A stretch of 64,000 nt of DNA from Crambe crambe (GCA_963924555.1 OZ004581.1:1302001-1366000), one strand, 5' to 3'; shown: positions 1-11,130, counted from the stretch's first letter. Notes: generated by a model from the letters alone, not told the origin. Numbers and translations are program-made.

Positions 1-124
1 TCTGCACCAATGCCATAATTGAGTATAATATGTAGCTTTGGTCTAGGACAGTCCCAGCTGATCTGGAGGAATGTCAAGTGTGGTCAATGAGCCTTTAACC
101 TTTTGAGAGTAGCTGCATTGTTAC

Positions 125-3100
125 CTGTGTTTTTGTGTTCATTTCCTGTCCTATCATGTCCAGTTCCACGTGCTCCGCCTCCTTGGCTATCAGACGCTGC
201 ATCTCTCCATTGTGCTGCATACGAGTACGCACATCCTGCAAGTTACGACCACCTACACAACACATGCACATGACATGCACATGACATTCACATGTACACA
301 TCACATGCAAGCCCATCAAATAAAATTAATGAAGTTAAACCCTATCACAATGTGTGTGTGTGTGTACTTAAAAGCTTAAAGCTTCCCAGCAAGGGGGCAT
401 GGCTAGTAGATATAATGTAGAAGCTAGAGTTTGTACTTTCTTAACGATCTAGAACGGCCTCATAGGTACTCTGATACGTAGGAAGGAATGTTTTAGTAAA
501 TACCATACCCCCAGTACACCCCCAAAATAGCTAGCTAGTTAGAGACCTGTAATACTTACAAATGAAAAAGAGGAAGATAGAGAGACCAACACAAAGTGAT
601 GTCATACAAGTGCTAACCACACGCACATCAATTATTAATTAGCTAGTTCACTGCTCAGTTTCAGATATGTCAAATAAGAAGAACCACCTTTTTTTAAATT
701 CTCAATGCATAATTTTTAAAATAAGGACACCTTTACACTTGTCATCTTATTCCTCCAACATAATTATGATGATCTACTCACTCTGCCTCTGTTTAGCAGC
801 AGCCATTTCTTGTTTCTCTTTGAGGGAATGGTGCAGGTTTCTTCTGTTATTCTCGAAACGGTGGCCTGCCTGTGTTTTGGACTTCTCTTCCGTTTTCATA
901 TTTTCCTCTTGAGCTATGGACCCCTGTGATTAATTGATATACTATAGCTGGCCCAATTGGCTTAGTTGTCATTTATAAAGCCTATCCATTCCCATTATGA
1001 TTCAATGGCATCGTCACTCAACATACCAAGTATATCGATTTGACTAGAACAAAAGCTGTGCCATCTACTGCTTCAATGACATGTCTTAACCGCTCATAAT
1101 GGGATGAAATTGGCAGACAAGTGACTGTTTCATATACAAACAACACAGGTAGCATAGCTATCCCAGCTCACTTTAATCATTAATTTTCAGCCATGATTAT
1201 ATATTATAATTAAAAAATCAGTGTGAAGAAGAGCAAAGCAAGAAACACTTAGAAAGCACTATTATAATGAAAACCCAAGCATTTTGACATTGGTAGTGAA
1301 TTTTTGACGTCAGTGCAGCACACTGAAGAGAGCTTGCTGAAACTCAAGAGCTATCAGAAGTCATTAGTTCCTTCTGCTTCTACTGGTAGAATGACTGATG
1401 ATAACAAAATACAGCTGCAACTAGCACTAGATATCATATGTACACATACTGGCTTTCAAGCAGCTGCTTAAAATGGGCCAAGTTGCAGCTCTAAACACAC
1501 CTCCTAGCTTAAAGACAATCACTTTAAGTTGTGTGTATGTCTGTCTACCTGGATATCTTTCTTGGATGTGCGTGCAAACTGCTTGTTGTTTTCGGCCTCA
1601 GTTTGCCTGGTCTTGTGGGCCTCCATGTTGAGAGTAATGGCCAAGTCTGCCAGCTCCTTCTTCATTCGAAACTGCTCCTCCTGAAAAATGGATAGTGATG
1701 AGAAAAACAAACCATAAATTTCCACAGAGTGGCACATTACTAACAATGTATCTTACCTCCTTGGCTCTGATTTTGTCCTGGAAATCCTTGCTTAGTTTTT
1801 CCACCTCGCCTCGCTTCTGTTCCAGAGACTCAAGTAGATTACGATAGCGCCAACTCAGCTCATTTCTGTCAACATAAAAAGAAGTTTATACACGAGTCCT
1901 GAGCAATAATTTTAATACCAGTGTAACATGACAGGAAAGTAGGCAGATCATATCAAACCAAGCCCTATGGCCCCAAAATCTAGCTGGATTACATACTTTG
2001 ACTGCAGCATCATATCAAACCAAGCCTGGATTGATATGATGCTGCAGTCATAGTACATAATCCAGCTAGACTTAAGAATTTTTTTTGTGCTCTCTTGTAC
2101 TATCTCCACACTCCAAGATCATAATTGACATACTCTGTCTTGATGTATTTCTTTGTCGACTCGTTGAGTTTTTGCCTCCCTACTAGTGAGGCCTGTGTCT
2201 TGTTCTTGATCTCGTCCTTGTGGCGATGGAGGTCTTGTTGTCGATACTGCTCCAGTGCTTGCTCCTTGCCATGGAGAAGACGGTCCTCTTCGGACTGCTG
2301 CTGGGAAATTTCTGGAGAATGGATTGGGGGAGGAGGGAGGAGGGGGAGAGGAACCAGGAGAGAGGAGTAGGGGAGGGGGAGGGGAAAAAGAGGACAAGGG
2401 AGAGAGGATAAGAGGGAGGGGGATGAGGAGGCGGAGGAGAGAGAAAGGAGGGGACGAGAGAGAGGAGGGAAAAGGGGGAAGGGGACAAGAGAAGGGATAA
2501 GAGGGAGGGGAGGAGAGGAGGGAACAACGAAGAAGATAAGAGGGAAAAGGGGAGGAGGGAGTAGAGAAAAGGGAAAGGTGTGATTAGTTGCTAAAAAATA
2601 AATGGTCTCATGATAAAGGAAGGGAGGGATCTACTCTTACTTGATTCATATTGCTTTATGGATCTTTGCACTTGTTTCTTCTGTTTGATGAGGTCCATCT
2701 CGGCTCTCTTCAGATCTCTCTCCTCCTGTCGATGCTGCCACATATAATCCTGTAAAAGAAACACATCACTACTGCAGAGGCCATGCCCTACTCTTCAGCT
2801 ATTTCGACTTGCCTAAAGAGACTACCTCTCTATTAACTGGTTCACTCAGTTTTCAGAAAAAATTTTGTTTACAATTTTTTCATGTATTGACCACGAAAAT
2901 AAATTAACATTCAATTAATTTTAGGATATAAGGATTCATAACAACCTCTATTGCTTTGAGCCTTTGAGAACTTTCATCCAGACTCTTCTGTGCATGTTTG
3001 CGGATAGTGTTAGCAGAAGGTGGCCGAGGATTGGTTCCTTGCTTTGGGGGGCCAGGGATTCTTGGGAATTCGGATGTCTCTGGAACCATATTAGGCAAGT

Positions 3101-3594
3101 TGCCATATTCATGCGCCCTAGAGGAGAATAGAGGACAGGAGAAGTATTAATGGCACACCTGCCCACGCATGGTTGCCAAGGAAACTAATCTCCAAAATTT
3201 AAGGATTGAAACTCCACAGAACTAAGACAAACCAATTGCATTTTGAGAGAAATCGTAAAATATAACTACATCTTGAGGATCTAGTATGAGGACCCCCTTG
3301 CTTATTATAATTATTTCTCCTTGAAGAATGGCCTTCATCCTTAAGTCAAGGTGAAGTTAGAAACTTTTTTCTTCTTACTCTCTGGAGATGTGCAAAGCTG
3401 TCTTTTCAAAGATCCACAGTTCCATACATATTGAGTTAGCCCTTTAATACTGTTAGCTACTCTGGCACTTACTTGAGAAAGTCTGCATAAGCAGTGTCCG
3501 GTATCAAGGAGTCTCCGGCCCCAGCTCTGGAAGAAAGAAGGCTGTAGTGAGCTTGGAGCTTCTTGTAACGTTGAGCAGCCTGAGGTGCTGCCAT
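125..3594 (-). CDS. Coiled-coil protein gene, copy A (3' end outside the window)
   Basis: I do not recognise the family by name. Eight exons can be joined in frame with GT-AG junctions: 3473-3594, 2946-3117, 2641-2749, 2134-2311, 1757-1865, 1549-1680, about 783-923 and 125-252. The start is the ATG at 3594 (MAAPQAAQRYKK...), shared by three copies of the gene. The protein begins with about 100 residues rich in Pro and Gly, then becomes charged Glu/Lys/Arg/Gln heptad-like coiled coil (for example RLLHGKEQALEQYRQQ, KLSKDFQDKIRAKE, EEQFRMKKELADLAITLN). The last visible exon ends at a donor, so the gene runs past base 1. Splice phases agree across all seven junctions and no exon has an internal stop. 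Inference: a structural axonemal or basal-body protein, supported by the X-box upstream. This is the only copy here with all visible exons open. Gene model confidence is good; function is tentative. Confidence 0.8.
253..782. other. Intron 7 of copy A
   Basis: A stretch without a gene between the last two visible exons of the coiled-coil gene. It holds a short CACATG/CATGCA-rich patch at 255-310 and a (TG)n run near 351-364, and nothing else I can name. Confidence 0.6.
924..1548. other. Intron 6 of copy A
   Basis: AT-rich intron sequence. Part of it (about 1300-1430) recurs in the 61-64 kb copy, which shows that the duplications were genomic and included introns. Confidence 0.55.
1981..2069. 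repeat. Imperfect hairpin in intron 4 of copy A
   Basis: Two arms of about 38 bases, both containing CTGCAGCATCATATCAA or its complement, flank a 12-base loop, with about three mismatches. Other copies of the intron hold only one arm, so the second arm looks like a local inverted duplication in copy A. Confidence 0.6.
2319..2575 (+). repeat. Purine-only tract in intron 3 of copy A
   Basis: About 250 bases consist almost only of G and A (GGGAGG, GAGAGG and GGGGAAA blocks) on the plus strand, so the intron RNA of the minus-strand gene is a long polypyrimidine run. Homologous tracts sit at the same intron position in the other copies (34.8, 50.7, 56.3 and 63.3 kb). Such mirror-like R:Y tracts can form triplex DNA, and the G-runs could form quadruplexes. 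Confidence 0.85.
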
Positions 3595-3606
3595 TTTTGT
3601 TTGTGC

Positions 3607-3620
3607 GTTACCGTGGTGAC
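3607..3620 (-). promoter_or_regulatory. X-box (RFX-type) upstream of coiled-coil copy A
   Basis: On the minus strand the sequence is GTCACCACGGTAAC, ending 13 bases before the ATG at 3594. It fits the two RFX half-sites GTNRCC and RGYAAC with a 2-base spacer. RFX X-boxes of this kind drive ciliary genes in animals. The same 14 bases stand at 52152-52165, and a one-base variant at 36022-36035, always next to the same start codon. Confidence 0.6.
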
Positions 3621-3704
3621 ACCTTCCACCGGCACCATATCCGCGCGCGCATCGCCTAGCCCCGCCCCCTAGTCTCGCGCGCGCGCCCCTCCAAAATAAA
3701 ATTT

Positions 3705-6700
3705 TTTTTTTCAGCAACTGAAATATAAGGATGTAGAGAGGAGAAGTAAATAATAAGAAAAGTGAGACAAAAGGTTAGGGTGACGTGTGATTAGTCCAAT
3801 GCTGGGATGTGGCAGACCCGGGTGATAAGATCTGTTGGGGCCTCCGGTTCCCTGGTTGCATGGCCAATGGTGGAACGGGCGCCCCTGATGCTCATGATAG
3901 CTGCACGTAGCAGAGAGAATGAGAGACGACATCGGATCCAGCCCATGGTGTTGCTGTAGATATCATCTCTTTTTGTTGAGATAAGAGTGGCCAGTCTCTT
4001 GTATGTGTTTATAGCAGCACGTCCCATGCCACCAGTGCAAGACAGAACGAGGGGAGTGAAAGAGCCATGTTCAACTTCTCTGATTCGTTGATCATAGGAC
4101 CTTTTCTTTGCATTTTCATGAGATCTGTAGCAAGTTGTTAGTTGGGAGTTTCGGTTTGAGGGAGCATATGGGTTGAAAACCCTTACATCAAAGAAAGCTC
4201 TCTCGTGCCTACTTCCCCAAAAGCCATCAGCAGCGATGTCTAAGCGGGCTCCATTCTGACGATTTGATGATTGATTGTGGAGGGCTTCACCTTGTAGTGG
4301 CTGGAGATGTGGCTCTATTGCCACATTGTGACAAACTTCTGAAAGGAGATGTGCGGTGAAGTCCCGAATCTCATTATGTCTGATGGATGGATAACCTCCA
4401 GTGGGGCAGGAGAAGGCATGTTCCACTGAGAAGTTGTGGCCACATGAGCAAGAGGATGGAGTATTGATCAGCTGCCAACCATACCTCAGGGCCAAAGCAT
4501 CCCTGAAAGCACTCTTGTGGAGTGAGAATCTAAACTCTTCCACGGGCAGTACGGTAAGCCAATTTGAGGCTCCTTTTTCTTGAGAAAGATCCATAGCTCT
4601 TTGCAGCTCGATAGGTAGATTAGCTCTAACTGAACTGGCCTGAGTGTTCTGAATGGCGCGCTTTCTTTTCTTCACACCAGAGACGGCAGAAAGCTGCTCT
4701 GCATGGGCTTCGTAGGGATAGGAGCTCTCCTGTGCTAGGATGAGGTCAACTAGTGGCTTGGTTACGTTCTTTGAAGCTGAGAATTCCTCGCTGGCTGTGG
4801 TGGAGGGATTGGTGAGTCCTAACCCACCCAGTCGGCATGGGAGAGCTAGTAAGTCCCTCTCCTTATCATTTGGGGCAGGGCGACTCGATAATGTTGGAAT
4901 TAATTCTGTCCGGATATGTCCTCAAGGGGTTGTAGGAGAGGACCAATGTTCTCGGTAGTTCTTGATAAGTATGACCATTTGTTGACGAGTCCATGTGTGA
5001 AGGCTGCATATGCAGCTTGAGGGCTGGTCTCAGCGATTGAACACAACAACTTCAATTCATGACACCATCGGGCCACTTTCTCCTGCACATAGCTTTCTCG
5101 GAAGGAGGAGGTGCCCAGGGGGGATCCTAGGTAAGAGTGACCATCTGAAGTAATCTTGATCTGTGTATCACCAAAGATGGTAGTGGCATTTGCGAAAGAG
5201 GATTCCTTTGTTATCAGGTATGTTTTGGAAGCATTGACATGATATCCATAAGCAGGGCCGTGAAAGACGAGGGCATCTCACCATGAGCGGAGATCTGATA
5301 GGTGACCAGTGGCTGAGGCATCGTCTGCATACCAGGCTTGAGTGACAGAACAGTGAGGGTTTACTTTCTTGATCAATGGTAGTAGGGCTATGGCATACAT
5401 TGGCATAGCTAGCGGATCCCCTTGCGTAGTCCCTTCTTTGGAGTGTATGGTTGTGCCTCCAACGAATAGTTCTGGGTCTTTCCGGTAAGAGTTGATCAAC
5501 ATGGTGGAGATGGAAGGGCATAAAGTTCTGATGTTTCTTAGGGCAATTTGACGATTCAGGGAGTTGAAAGCATTACTTGCATCTACCAATAGAACAGCCT
5601 CGCTGTTCTCCTCTTTGAAAGCGAGGTTCATGGCGTGTACTGCTGCCTCAGTGCCGCTCTTTTGACCTGCACAAAGTTGGACTGTACCTGCGGCATCTTG
5701 AATGTCAGCACCAGTGACTGAAAGGACAGCCTTTGCTATAATTCTCCGAATAGTCTCACAAACCCCAATAGGACGCACACCTGGGTTCTTGTTGAGGGCA
5801 ATTAATCGGCAGGCCATCAGAGGGGCTAGGCCCTCTGGGTCAACCAACACAGTGCAGATACGCCGAGTGAGTAGTGCCAGGGAGTTGCAGAGATCTGTGG
5901 AGGCTGAGCCAAATGAGGTGCATAATCTCCTCCATCCATGAGCATCAATTCCAGATGGACCAGCGGCACCTTCAGTCCGCAAAGCTGCTGCACGGATGGT
6001 CTTTCCTTGAATGGAATCAAATACTACTGGGTGTGTTTCTGGTGGAGATGCAGCCTCATCCACTAAGGCATCATCTTGCGGGTCAGCTCCAATGGGATGC
6101 TTTAATTTGAGAGCATCTAGCACCGACATTGAGCCTCCATCGGTAGAAGGAACATTGTCAGATAGTTGGAGGGTGGAGCCTCGTTTCTCCTCGTTGATTA
6201 GACGGAGAGCTGCTTTAGTGTTGCCTTTTAGCATTTCTTGTGTAAAATTTCTTTTGATAGAGTTCGTATCATCTTTCCGTCTCCTGTTGGGAATTCGCTT
6301 CTGTATTGTTTTGCCCTCCAGTAATAATTCTTCCAGGTTTCCAGCTTTCCACAGAGTCAATCTTCGCTCTAGGCACGCTATGTGATCTCTTGTCTTGGAT
6401 GTGCGATGTGGTTTCTGAAGAAGCAGTGCGCACATTGTCATGACTGCTTTCAAGGCTACACTCTCTAGAGCCGAACCCTCTCCATAAGCACGAAATAGCC
6501 GTGACAGCTCATTGATAAAACCTTTACCTTGGTTCCCTGAGGGTACAGTGAACACGTTCCGTGTCCAGTACACCACGGTCTTGTAGCACTTATCCAGCTG
6601 TGAACTGAAACTGCTGGCTTCTAGCTCACCCCATGTAAACACAGGTGCAGCAATTGTTTGGAAAATTGGAAGGGAGGTGGAGCAGGCCTGGGAGGAGCCT

Positions 6701-7209
6701 ATTGTGCTTGGAGTAGTAGGTGTGGACTGTGGGTGAGCATTGACAGTGGGACAGGCGGCATTCTGAGTCTTGATAGCACTGGTAGCAGGATCAGCAGCAT
6801 GGTTGGACTGGTTTTGGCTTGGTGGAGCAATATTGGCACAATTGCCTAAACGCAGGGGGAGGCAGGTGGAGCAGGGTATCCCCTGCTTGACACAGTGGCA
6901 GTTCAGGCATCGGCCTGTGCGGTTGCATCTGCAGCAGGTCATCCAAACAGTGAGTGCAGTCACCTAGACCAGGAGCAGAATCCAAATAAAGCACACTCCC
7001 GAAAGCCACCAGCCGAGCAGGAGATTAGGAGCCACTAAGGTGGGGGGTTTTCAAGCCTCAGGCTCTTGCACAGTGGTGCAAAAGCTAGACTGTAACCACC
7101 GCAGTAGCTTCTCAACAGTCTCAATATAAACTCAACAGTCTCGACTCGTGTGAATACTAGCCAACAGACTCGCCGATCTGATTATTACCTTTAGTTGGTA
7201 AAGGGTCCT
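3705..7209 (-). mobile_element. Non-LTR retrotransposon (LINE) with C-terminal restriction-like endonuclease
   Basis: The element reads on the minus strand and is flanked by an 11-bp direct repeat, AAATAAAATTT, at 3694-3704 and 7210-7220. Its 3' end is a short A-tail (T-run 3702-3711 on the plus strand). A tail next to a target-site duplication is the mark of target-primed reverse transcription. It codes for a Cys-rich N-terminal motif, a reverse transcriptase with YADD, and a CCHC plus nuclease C-terminus, as in early-branching LINE clades (R2/CRE/NeSL type). At about 3.5 kb it is close to full length for a single-ORF LINE. It lies between the start of coiled-coil copy A and the small gene at 7402, which in the second copy are only 157 bases apart, so it has split a compact divergent promoter. 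Confidence 0.85.
3791..6963 (-). pseudogene. LINE polyprotein: Cys-rich motif, reverse transcriptase, RLE nuclease (two lesions)
   Basis: The reading frame opens at 6963 (MTALTVWMTCCRC...). Residues about 10-35 hold eight or nine Cys in C-x2-C and C-x-C spacing, resembling a CXC-type DNA-binding motif. The reverse transcriptase follows, with PIGVCETIRRIIAKAV, VDASNAFNSLNR, EGTTQGDPLAMPMYA and the catalytic YADD near 5300-5330. A TGA at 5278-5280 replaces an expected Trp, and homologous coding sequence continues after it (YGYHVNASKTYLITKESSF). A one-base frame change near 4910-4925 leads into the last part (about 4905-3791). That part has a zinc knuckle CSCGHNFSVEHAFSC and a nuclease-like core RLDIAADGF...AFFDVRVFNP (PD-(D/E)XK pattern), and ends with a stop at 3791. 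With two lesions this copy cannot make the full enzyme, but the high coding integrity suggests a recent insertion. Confidence 0.82.
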
Positions 7210-7344
7210 AAATAAAATTTAAAAAAAAAATCGTAGGCGGGCGCGCGCGCGAGACTACCCCCCCCCCCCGGCCCCCCCTCGACCTCCCCCCCCATACATG
7301 CGCAAACTAACTGCGCATCGGATAGCGTAGCGATCCGCGGAGCC

Positions 7345-7352
7345 TATAAAAG
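7345..7352 (+). promoter_or_regulatory. TATA box of the small gene at 7402
   Basis: TATAAAAG lies 50 bases before the ATG at 7402, in a locally GC-rich stretch (C-runs at 7256-7280). The short leader CATTAAATTTTATATATTCT just before the ATG is conserved in the copy at 36.1 kb. Confidence 0.55.
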
Positions 7353-7401
7353 CCTAGCCTATAACTACATCATTAAATTTTATATATTCTCCTGTATCAC
7401 C

Positions 7402-7626
7402 ATGAGTGAATGTTCGCAGAAGTCAGTTTCAGTCAGAATATTCGTTGTAGGCTCTAAAGTTTACCACGTCAAACCCGATACATCGTGCAGAAACGACTCC
7501 GTCTCCGAAGAAGAGATGGAGTATGAAGTCGCAGTACAGGAGTCTGACCCCACAGTTTCACTGCGGAAGGACACGAGCGAAATGGCTGTATTAAAACGTT
7601 ATTTGGAAGAAAAAACTGTAATCTAG
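7402..7626 (+). CDS. Small acidic protein, AVAVQESDPTVSLRKD family, copy 1
   Basis: A 74-residue single-exon reading frame starting MSECSQKSVSVRIFVVGSKVYHV. I do not recognise the family. Four loci in this window encode relatives, and what is conserved is protein-like: an N-terminal (S/T/A)EC.QKS, a short beta-like stretch (IRxxVVxSKVYYV), a variable acidic middle rich in Glu, and the invariant core AVAVQESDPTVSLRKD followed by SEMAV. There is no signal peptide, membrane segment or Cys-rich fold. Its 3' end (KRYLEEKTVI) differs from copy 2 because about 16 bases present there are missing here. It is transcribed away from the coiled-coil gene and probably once shared its promoter. Confidence 0.7.
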   Translation: MSECSQKSVSVRIFVVGSKVYHVKPDTSCRNDSVSEEEMEYEVAVQESDPTVSLRKDTSEMAVLKRYLEEKTVI

Positions 7627-7781
7627 CTAGCTATGTCCATCGATAAACTTTGCAAGCCAGCTGGTCTGGTCCTTTGTAACTATTAAACTGAGCTGGTTTG
7701 TTCTTTCTACATATTCATATTTCAAAATAATGTACCACTATAGCTAGTTTTTTGGTTTGTTTGTTTTTCTTGGTATGTAAT

Positions 7782-8145
7782 TTATAATAATGCTTTACAG
7801 TGTAGTAATGGTGACAATGCCAGTGAGTTGAGAGGAAAACACAAAAAATATAATATATAGTTACTATTTAAAATAGAGTACATGAGAGTTAAAAAAGTTG
7901 GACTGTGAAATAATTGATAACATCTTGAATATGGACACAAGTAATGATAGCTACAGGTTGATGAAGAGAGAAAATTATCCCTGAAGTGGTTCCATAAAAA
8001 GTTCACTAGACTATGCTTAATGGTGGCAATTGACAATTCAAGATTGAAAGGAGGGAGAGAGTTCCAAAGTCTGGGTATTCTGTTAAAGAAAGTGTCTGGA
8101 TCTGTTGGTTGAAGCATATACATGAGATAGTTTTAGTCCAGAGGA
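7782..8145 (-). mobile_element. LINE 3' tail (CR1/L2/jockey-like), fragment
   Basis: The minus strand encodes DTFFNRIPRLWNSLPPFN followed by a hydrophobic and Lys-containing end, which is the usual C-terminus of many LINE reverse transcriptase proteins (F-x-x-R-x-x-x-x-WNSLP). The rest of the element is missing. A paralogous fragment follows the second small-gene copy at 36.5-36.95 kb, so it moved with the segmental duplication and is older than that event. Confidence 0.7.
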
Positions 8146-8880
8146 CGACCTGGTTCCCCTTTACTTTTACTGAAAAAATTATTGACATTGGAAAACATTC
8201 CTCGCCTAACTTTTAACTAGTCTCACGCACCGCCCCTCAACTACTGGTTCCATGGTGTAGGTAGGAGAGAATGTAAAAAATGTAAAGAATGTAAAAAAAA
8301 AAGTGCAGCTGGCTAGCGAGACTTGAGAGAATGGACCACGCTGGTGAGGAAAGAAAAATTGACATTGGAAACAAACTTTTTATTTTGCATTTTATTTTAT
8401 ATTATTTTATTTATTATATTATTTTATTTATATTATATTTATTTATTTATTTTATTTTGCTCCCAAAAATATAATACTGTACACACACACACACACACAA
8501 TAAAAAAACAAAACAAATAAACAAAAAAAAAACAACTACACTCCTGGACCAACCGAATGGATAATGGTTATGCACAGCACGTATCCAATTGGTAGAAAAG
8601 TGGGAAACCCCCTATCACTAGATACAATCACAGTGTACATAGCTAATTACATCAAAACTGAAATTAAAGACTCTCTGCTGGTGCATATAGCTTGACCTGG
8701 GTCTTCTCCAATCCCTTAGCAGACATAGTCCATAGCTGGGATTAAATGAAACACACCTCTTTCCAGCTGATTGTGGAGGCACCGTCTAGCAGTGCTTGGT
8801 ATTTATTGTTTGCATATAAATTGCTGATGAGTATTGAACTTCATTAGAATGAGGTATTATAGGAGGCCTATCTACATTAG
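8146..8880. other. Low-complexity spacer
   Basis: No gene seen. It contains an ATTTT/TTATT-rich tract at 8385-8460, a short (AC)n at 8480-8499 and an A-rich patch at 8500-8535. Confidence 0.6.
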
Positions 8881-8884
8881 GCCT

Positions 8885-9415
8885 GTGTGACCTATGTGGC
8901 CTATTTCTAGGCGGTTCACATCTAGGGGGTCATCCCTACAACCAGCCTTTAACTTCATACCATTTCCTATATGAACATAAGCTATATAATAGGAAATATA
9001 TACTTGGGTACAACTAGACCATGAACAACTATACCAATCTGTTTTAAAAATACTTTTTTGTATTATCATACCAATCCAATATGAAGTCAATACACATGCA
9101 AAAAAAAAGAATCATTGTCACTGCATGGGAGGTGTGCTTGGCTGAGGCCTGAAAGTGAAAGGGAAGCTTCTAGTATTGTACATTTCGATAGTGATGGTAT
9201 AATTGTATATGGTGGAGGAACAAAGTCATCAACCTACCAAGTGATGAAAAAGGACATTAGCCATTTCAATCACACAACTATGAATGTGTTATATCCAATC
9301 ACTCAGCTTAGTAGATTGACATTGACTATTATAGGAACCACATGCAGCTTGACCTCAGTGAGTTTACTTTGCAAATTAATTGGTACACCTGTATTGTATA
9401 TAGTTCAGTACTAGG
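8885..9415. repeat. Duplicated block, partner at 46780-47370
   Basis: This stretch and 46780-47370 are clearly paralogous over several hundred bases (for example CTACCAAGTGATGAAAAAGG in both). Each contains, on the minus strand, an AG followed by codons for VDDFVPP, which looks like a decayed copy of the 22-codon EF-hand-gene exon found at 19134-19199 and 20706-20771. Confidence 0.65.
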
Positions 9416-10535
9416 GCATTGTGGGGCAAGCCTGATGATTTGGATCGGTTCGTGTTCATATTGAAAGCTGGCCGGATCTTTTTTCCGGTGCTGAGGCACA
9501 GTGCTGAAAGGCAACAAAAACCAGAAGTAATAATGTTGAAACATTCAGGAAAAGGGGCTTCTTGGGGATCATAATGCCAGAGCTCTAGTGGACACTTTGG
9601 TTTTCTATATTATTGGACTATATTTTTTCATTTATTAGAGGTAGTAGTCACTCTAATACATGTCAGTGACAACTCGATGTAAAGTGTAATCATTTTAATT
9701 ACAAAATTAATGAGTCAACACTTCTAGCCAATGGAGTATGAAACAAAGTTTCTTATGTGAACGAACATGGGATAGCCAGATGCTACCTTCTGTCCAGGAC
9801 GGTGGAAGCTGTTGAAATGAGGATCAGGTGCCATCTTCCCTGCCTGGTTGATGAGAGTGATGGTGGAGGTCCAGCAACATAATGTGTAAATACCACACCA
9901 TAGTTACACATTGCATGCACGTTTCTGGACGACATACATGTAGTAAGGATGTAATTACTAACCATAAATTTCCAGTGTGATACATAGAGTTTCAATGGGA
10001 CTATACGAAATGTATAGAATGAAGCCTAAAATTTGCATACAGCTATTATCTGAATAGGTAAACAAATCTACGTTTGGATTTATTCTAGAACTTCATTTAG
10101 CAAGCCATGTAATGTTGCCATAGGAATATCAACAAAAAGCATTTGTAATAAGAAATGGCTGACCAAGAATCAGCCACTGAACTCAAGTATTTGGTGAGAA
10201 ATAGCATGTTTGGTATGTGTTATAGTGTGTCTTAGTCATGTGGAGTTTCATTGGAGATTGGCTTCCTTAGCAACCATGTCCTCTTTAAAAGGAAGCTATG
10301 TAAATTTTGGTTGATGCTTTGCTGTGAGGTGGTTCAGTGGAGAAACTCAACACAAAAGTCTCCCCTTAGTATGAAAGATGTACTTAATAGTCAACACTCA
10401 ACTAGAAATCTATTCAGCAAGCTAGCTATCTATTTCAGTACCTTTAGGAAGACATCCAGTTGTATGACTCCATTTCTTGAAGCCTCTTCAAGGTAGTAAA
10501 TTGTAGCATTTATAGCATTCTCCTTCGCATATATA
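9416..10535. other. Spacer with one possible exon
   Basis: No complete gene. At about 9788-9846 the minus strand has an acceptor-like CAACCAG, about 20 open codons (AGKMAPDPHFNSFHRPGQK) and a GTAGCA donor; I cannot assign it. A dispersed palindromic word GAGGCACAGTGCTGA near 9495 recurs at 26.6 kb. Confidence 0.35.
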
Positions 10536-10635
10536 GTCTATGAGGTGTGAGAGGGAGGCAAGGGATGAAGAACTCGGTGGTCCTGATTCGATCCTTTGTA
10601 GAGAGTGCTGCAAGCTAAGATATGACAATATGTTA

Positions 10636-10800
10636 AGCCTTGTTTACACGTGCGCCCAATCCGGGTTGGATTCAATCCGGATTCCAATCCACCTAATTGA
10701 TATGGGTTGGGCTACCCGGATTGAAATCTGGGTTGGTACCGTTCACACGCGAAGCGAATCCGGGTCGAATCCGGGTTAGAACCCCCATGTAAACGGGGCT
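10636..10800. mobile_element. PIF/Harbinger-type MITE, 165 bp
   Basis: Terminal inverted repeats AGCCTTGTTTACA and AGCCCCGTTTACATG (read inward from each end) are flanked by a TTA duplication at 10633-10635 and 10801-10803. GC-rich ATCCGGGTTGGATT repeats fill the middle. The paralogous site near 16865 lacks the element, which gives a natural empty site. The TTA target and the ends fit Harbinger-derived MITEs. Confidence 0.85.
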
Positions 10801-10944
10801 TTAGAGAATACTGAATTTTAGAACTGGCAGTAGTGTAGTGAAATTGCAGGAGAAAAAATAATTATTGTTATAAATAACCCATTATGAGACTGTTGACTCT
10901 AACAACATCCAGTTATAATATAATGGTTCTTTAGTCACTATAGT

Positions 10945-11130
10945 TCAGTTTATTTGAGGGGTAGGATCGGTCCACTTTTTAAGGGCATACTCGTCACAGA
11001 GATGGCAAAATGCAATGTAGTTTATGTCATTTCGACCGCCAACTTTCAATTCAAACTTGCAGAAGATGACCTCAAACTTGTGAGCAGTGACCTGTGCACT
11101 CAGTTCCAATTCACTCAAAGCTCGATGGAA
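10945..11130 (-). pseudogene. Last EF-hand exon, copy 1
   Basis: An open exon with an acceptor (GTGTAG) at 11131 and a stop at 10945. It encodes FHRALSELELSAQVTAH, a degenerate EF-hand pair remnant (RNDINYIAFCHLCDEYALKK) and the C-terminus WTDPTPQIN. Close copies lie at 17104-17289 and 57061-57220. Here it is separated from the other EF-hand exons, with only a partial DYDKLRSG exon remnant nearby, so I treat it as a gene fragment although its own frame is intact. Confidence 0.6.

Noticed and set aside
2119-2527. Long Pro/Ser-rich (minus) and Gly/Arg/Glu-rich (plus) frames, also at 34.6-35.0, 50.5-51.1, 56.3-56.6 and 63.1-63.7 kb
   Set aside because: They run through the purine-only intron tract. 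Only the coiled-coil exon part (KISQQQSEEDRLL...) is coding.
3670-7257. The 19-bp inverted repeat as terminal repeats of a DNA transposon carrying a polymerase
   Set aside because: The 11-bp direct repeat and the A-tail lie inside it and explain the insertion as a LINE. The similarity stops after 19 bases.
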